64,000 bases of DNA from a virus, in the IMG/VR virus record IMGVR_UViG_3300018080_008375, positions 1 through 64,000 of that record. The stretch is one strand, 5' to 3'. Shown in pieces: positions 61,798-64,000 of the stretch. The notes below the pieces were generated by a model. That model saw nothing but the letters and a program-made list of their open reading frames with translations, made no database searches and had not been told where the DNA came from. Positions within the stretch are counted from its first letter, which is position 1. Each line of letters opens with the position of its first letter. The position numbers and the translations under genes were made by a program.

Positions 61798-64000
<2,203 letters not shown>

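Overview
This window looks like the metabolic and translation region of a very large tailed phage of a bacterium. Supporting this: almost all genes lie on one strand and are packed with overlapping ATGA/TGATG junctions; most are small prote­ins of unknown function; homing-type HNH nucleases sit beside tRNA genes; and there are phage-style nucleotide genes (ThyX, dCMP deaminase, MazG-like, uracil-DNA glycosylase, several Nudix hydrolases). No capsid, tail, terminase or polymerase gene is seen. The bacterial-type tmRNA, EF-Ts and GyrB argue for a bacterial host; the genus cannot be told from the sequence.

Layout. 0-5.6 kb: small proteins, a PD-(D/E)XK nuclease, HNH nucleases and the first tRNAs. 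5.6-30 kb: about 28 tRNAs interleaved with small cysteine-rich or membrane proteins, a kinase-like protein, an M42 peptidase, an aminotransferase, a methyltransferase, and several strongly structured non-coding stretches between tRNAs (densest at 19.7-22.6 kb). 30.3-31.9 kb: a minus-strand radical SAM/sulfotransferase pair. 32-41.8 kb: EF-Ts with a C-terminal membrane helix, a tmRNA, nucleoside hydrolase and deoxyribosyltransferase-like enzymes, an exonuclease, more tRNAs, and a short class I release factor that begins with a copy of the bacterial RF2 +1 frameshift site. 41.8-58.7 kb: a minus-strand zinc-ribbon protein, Thg1, an ADP-ribosylglycohydrolase, a YqeY/GatB-domain protein, UDG, Pth2, dCMP deaminase, HAD phosphatase, RNase HII, an exported S41 protease, ThyX, two metallophosphoesterases, Nudix, YacG-like and MazG-like proteins. 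58.7-64 kb: two cytosine methyltransferases, a putative restriction endonuclease, and the start of gyrase/topoisomerase IV subunit B, cut by the window edge.

How it fits together. The phage carries parts for many steps of translation: 35 tRNA genes, tRNA 5'-end repair (Thg1), EF-Ts, a release factor, peptidyl-tRNA recycling (Pth2) and ribosome rescue (tmRNA with tag ANANEQFAMAA). A second set of genes handles nucleotide pools and DNA modification. tRNA genes often abut or overlap the coding sequences on each side, so tRNA processing probably cuts the transcripts into mRNAs. Several tRNAs are abnormal: a tRNA-Asn with a 51-nt insertion in the anticodon loop, leucine tRNAs without the long variable arm, three with C33, one with almost no D-arm, and a serine-type body carrying anticodon ACG. 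All calls are from reading the sequence; no searches or folding programs were run.
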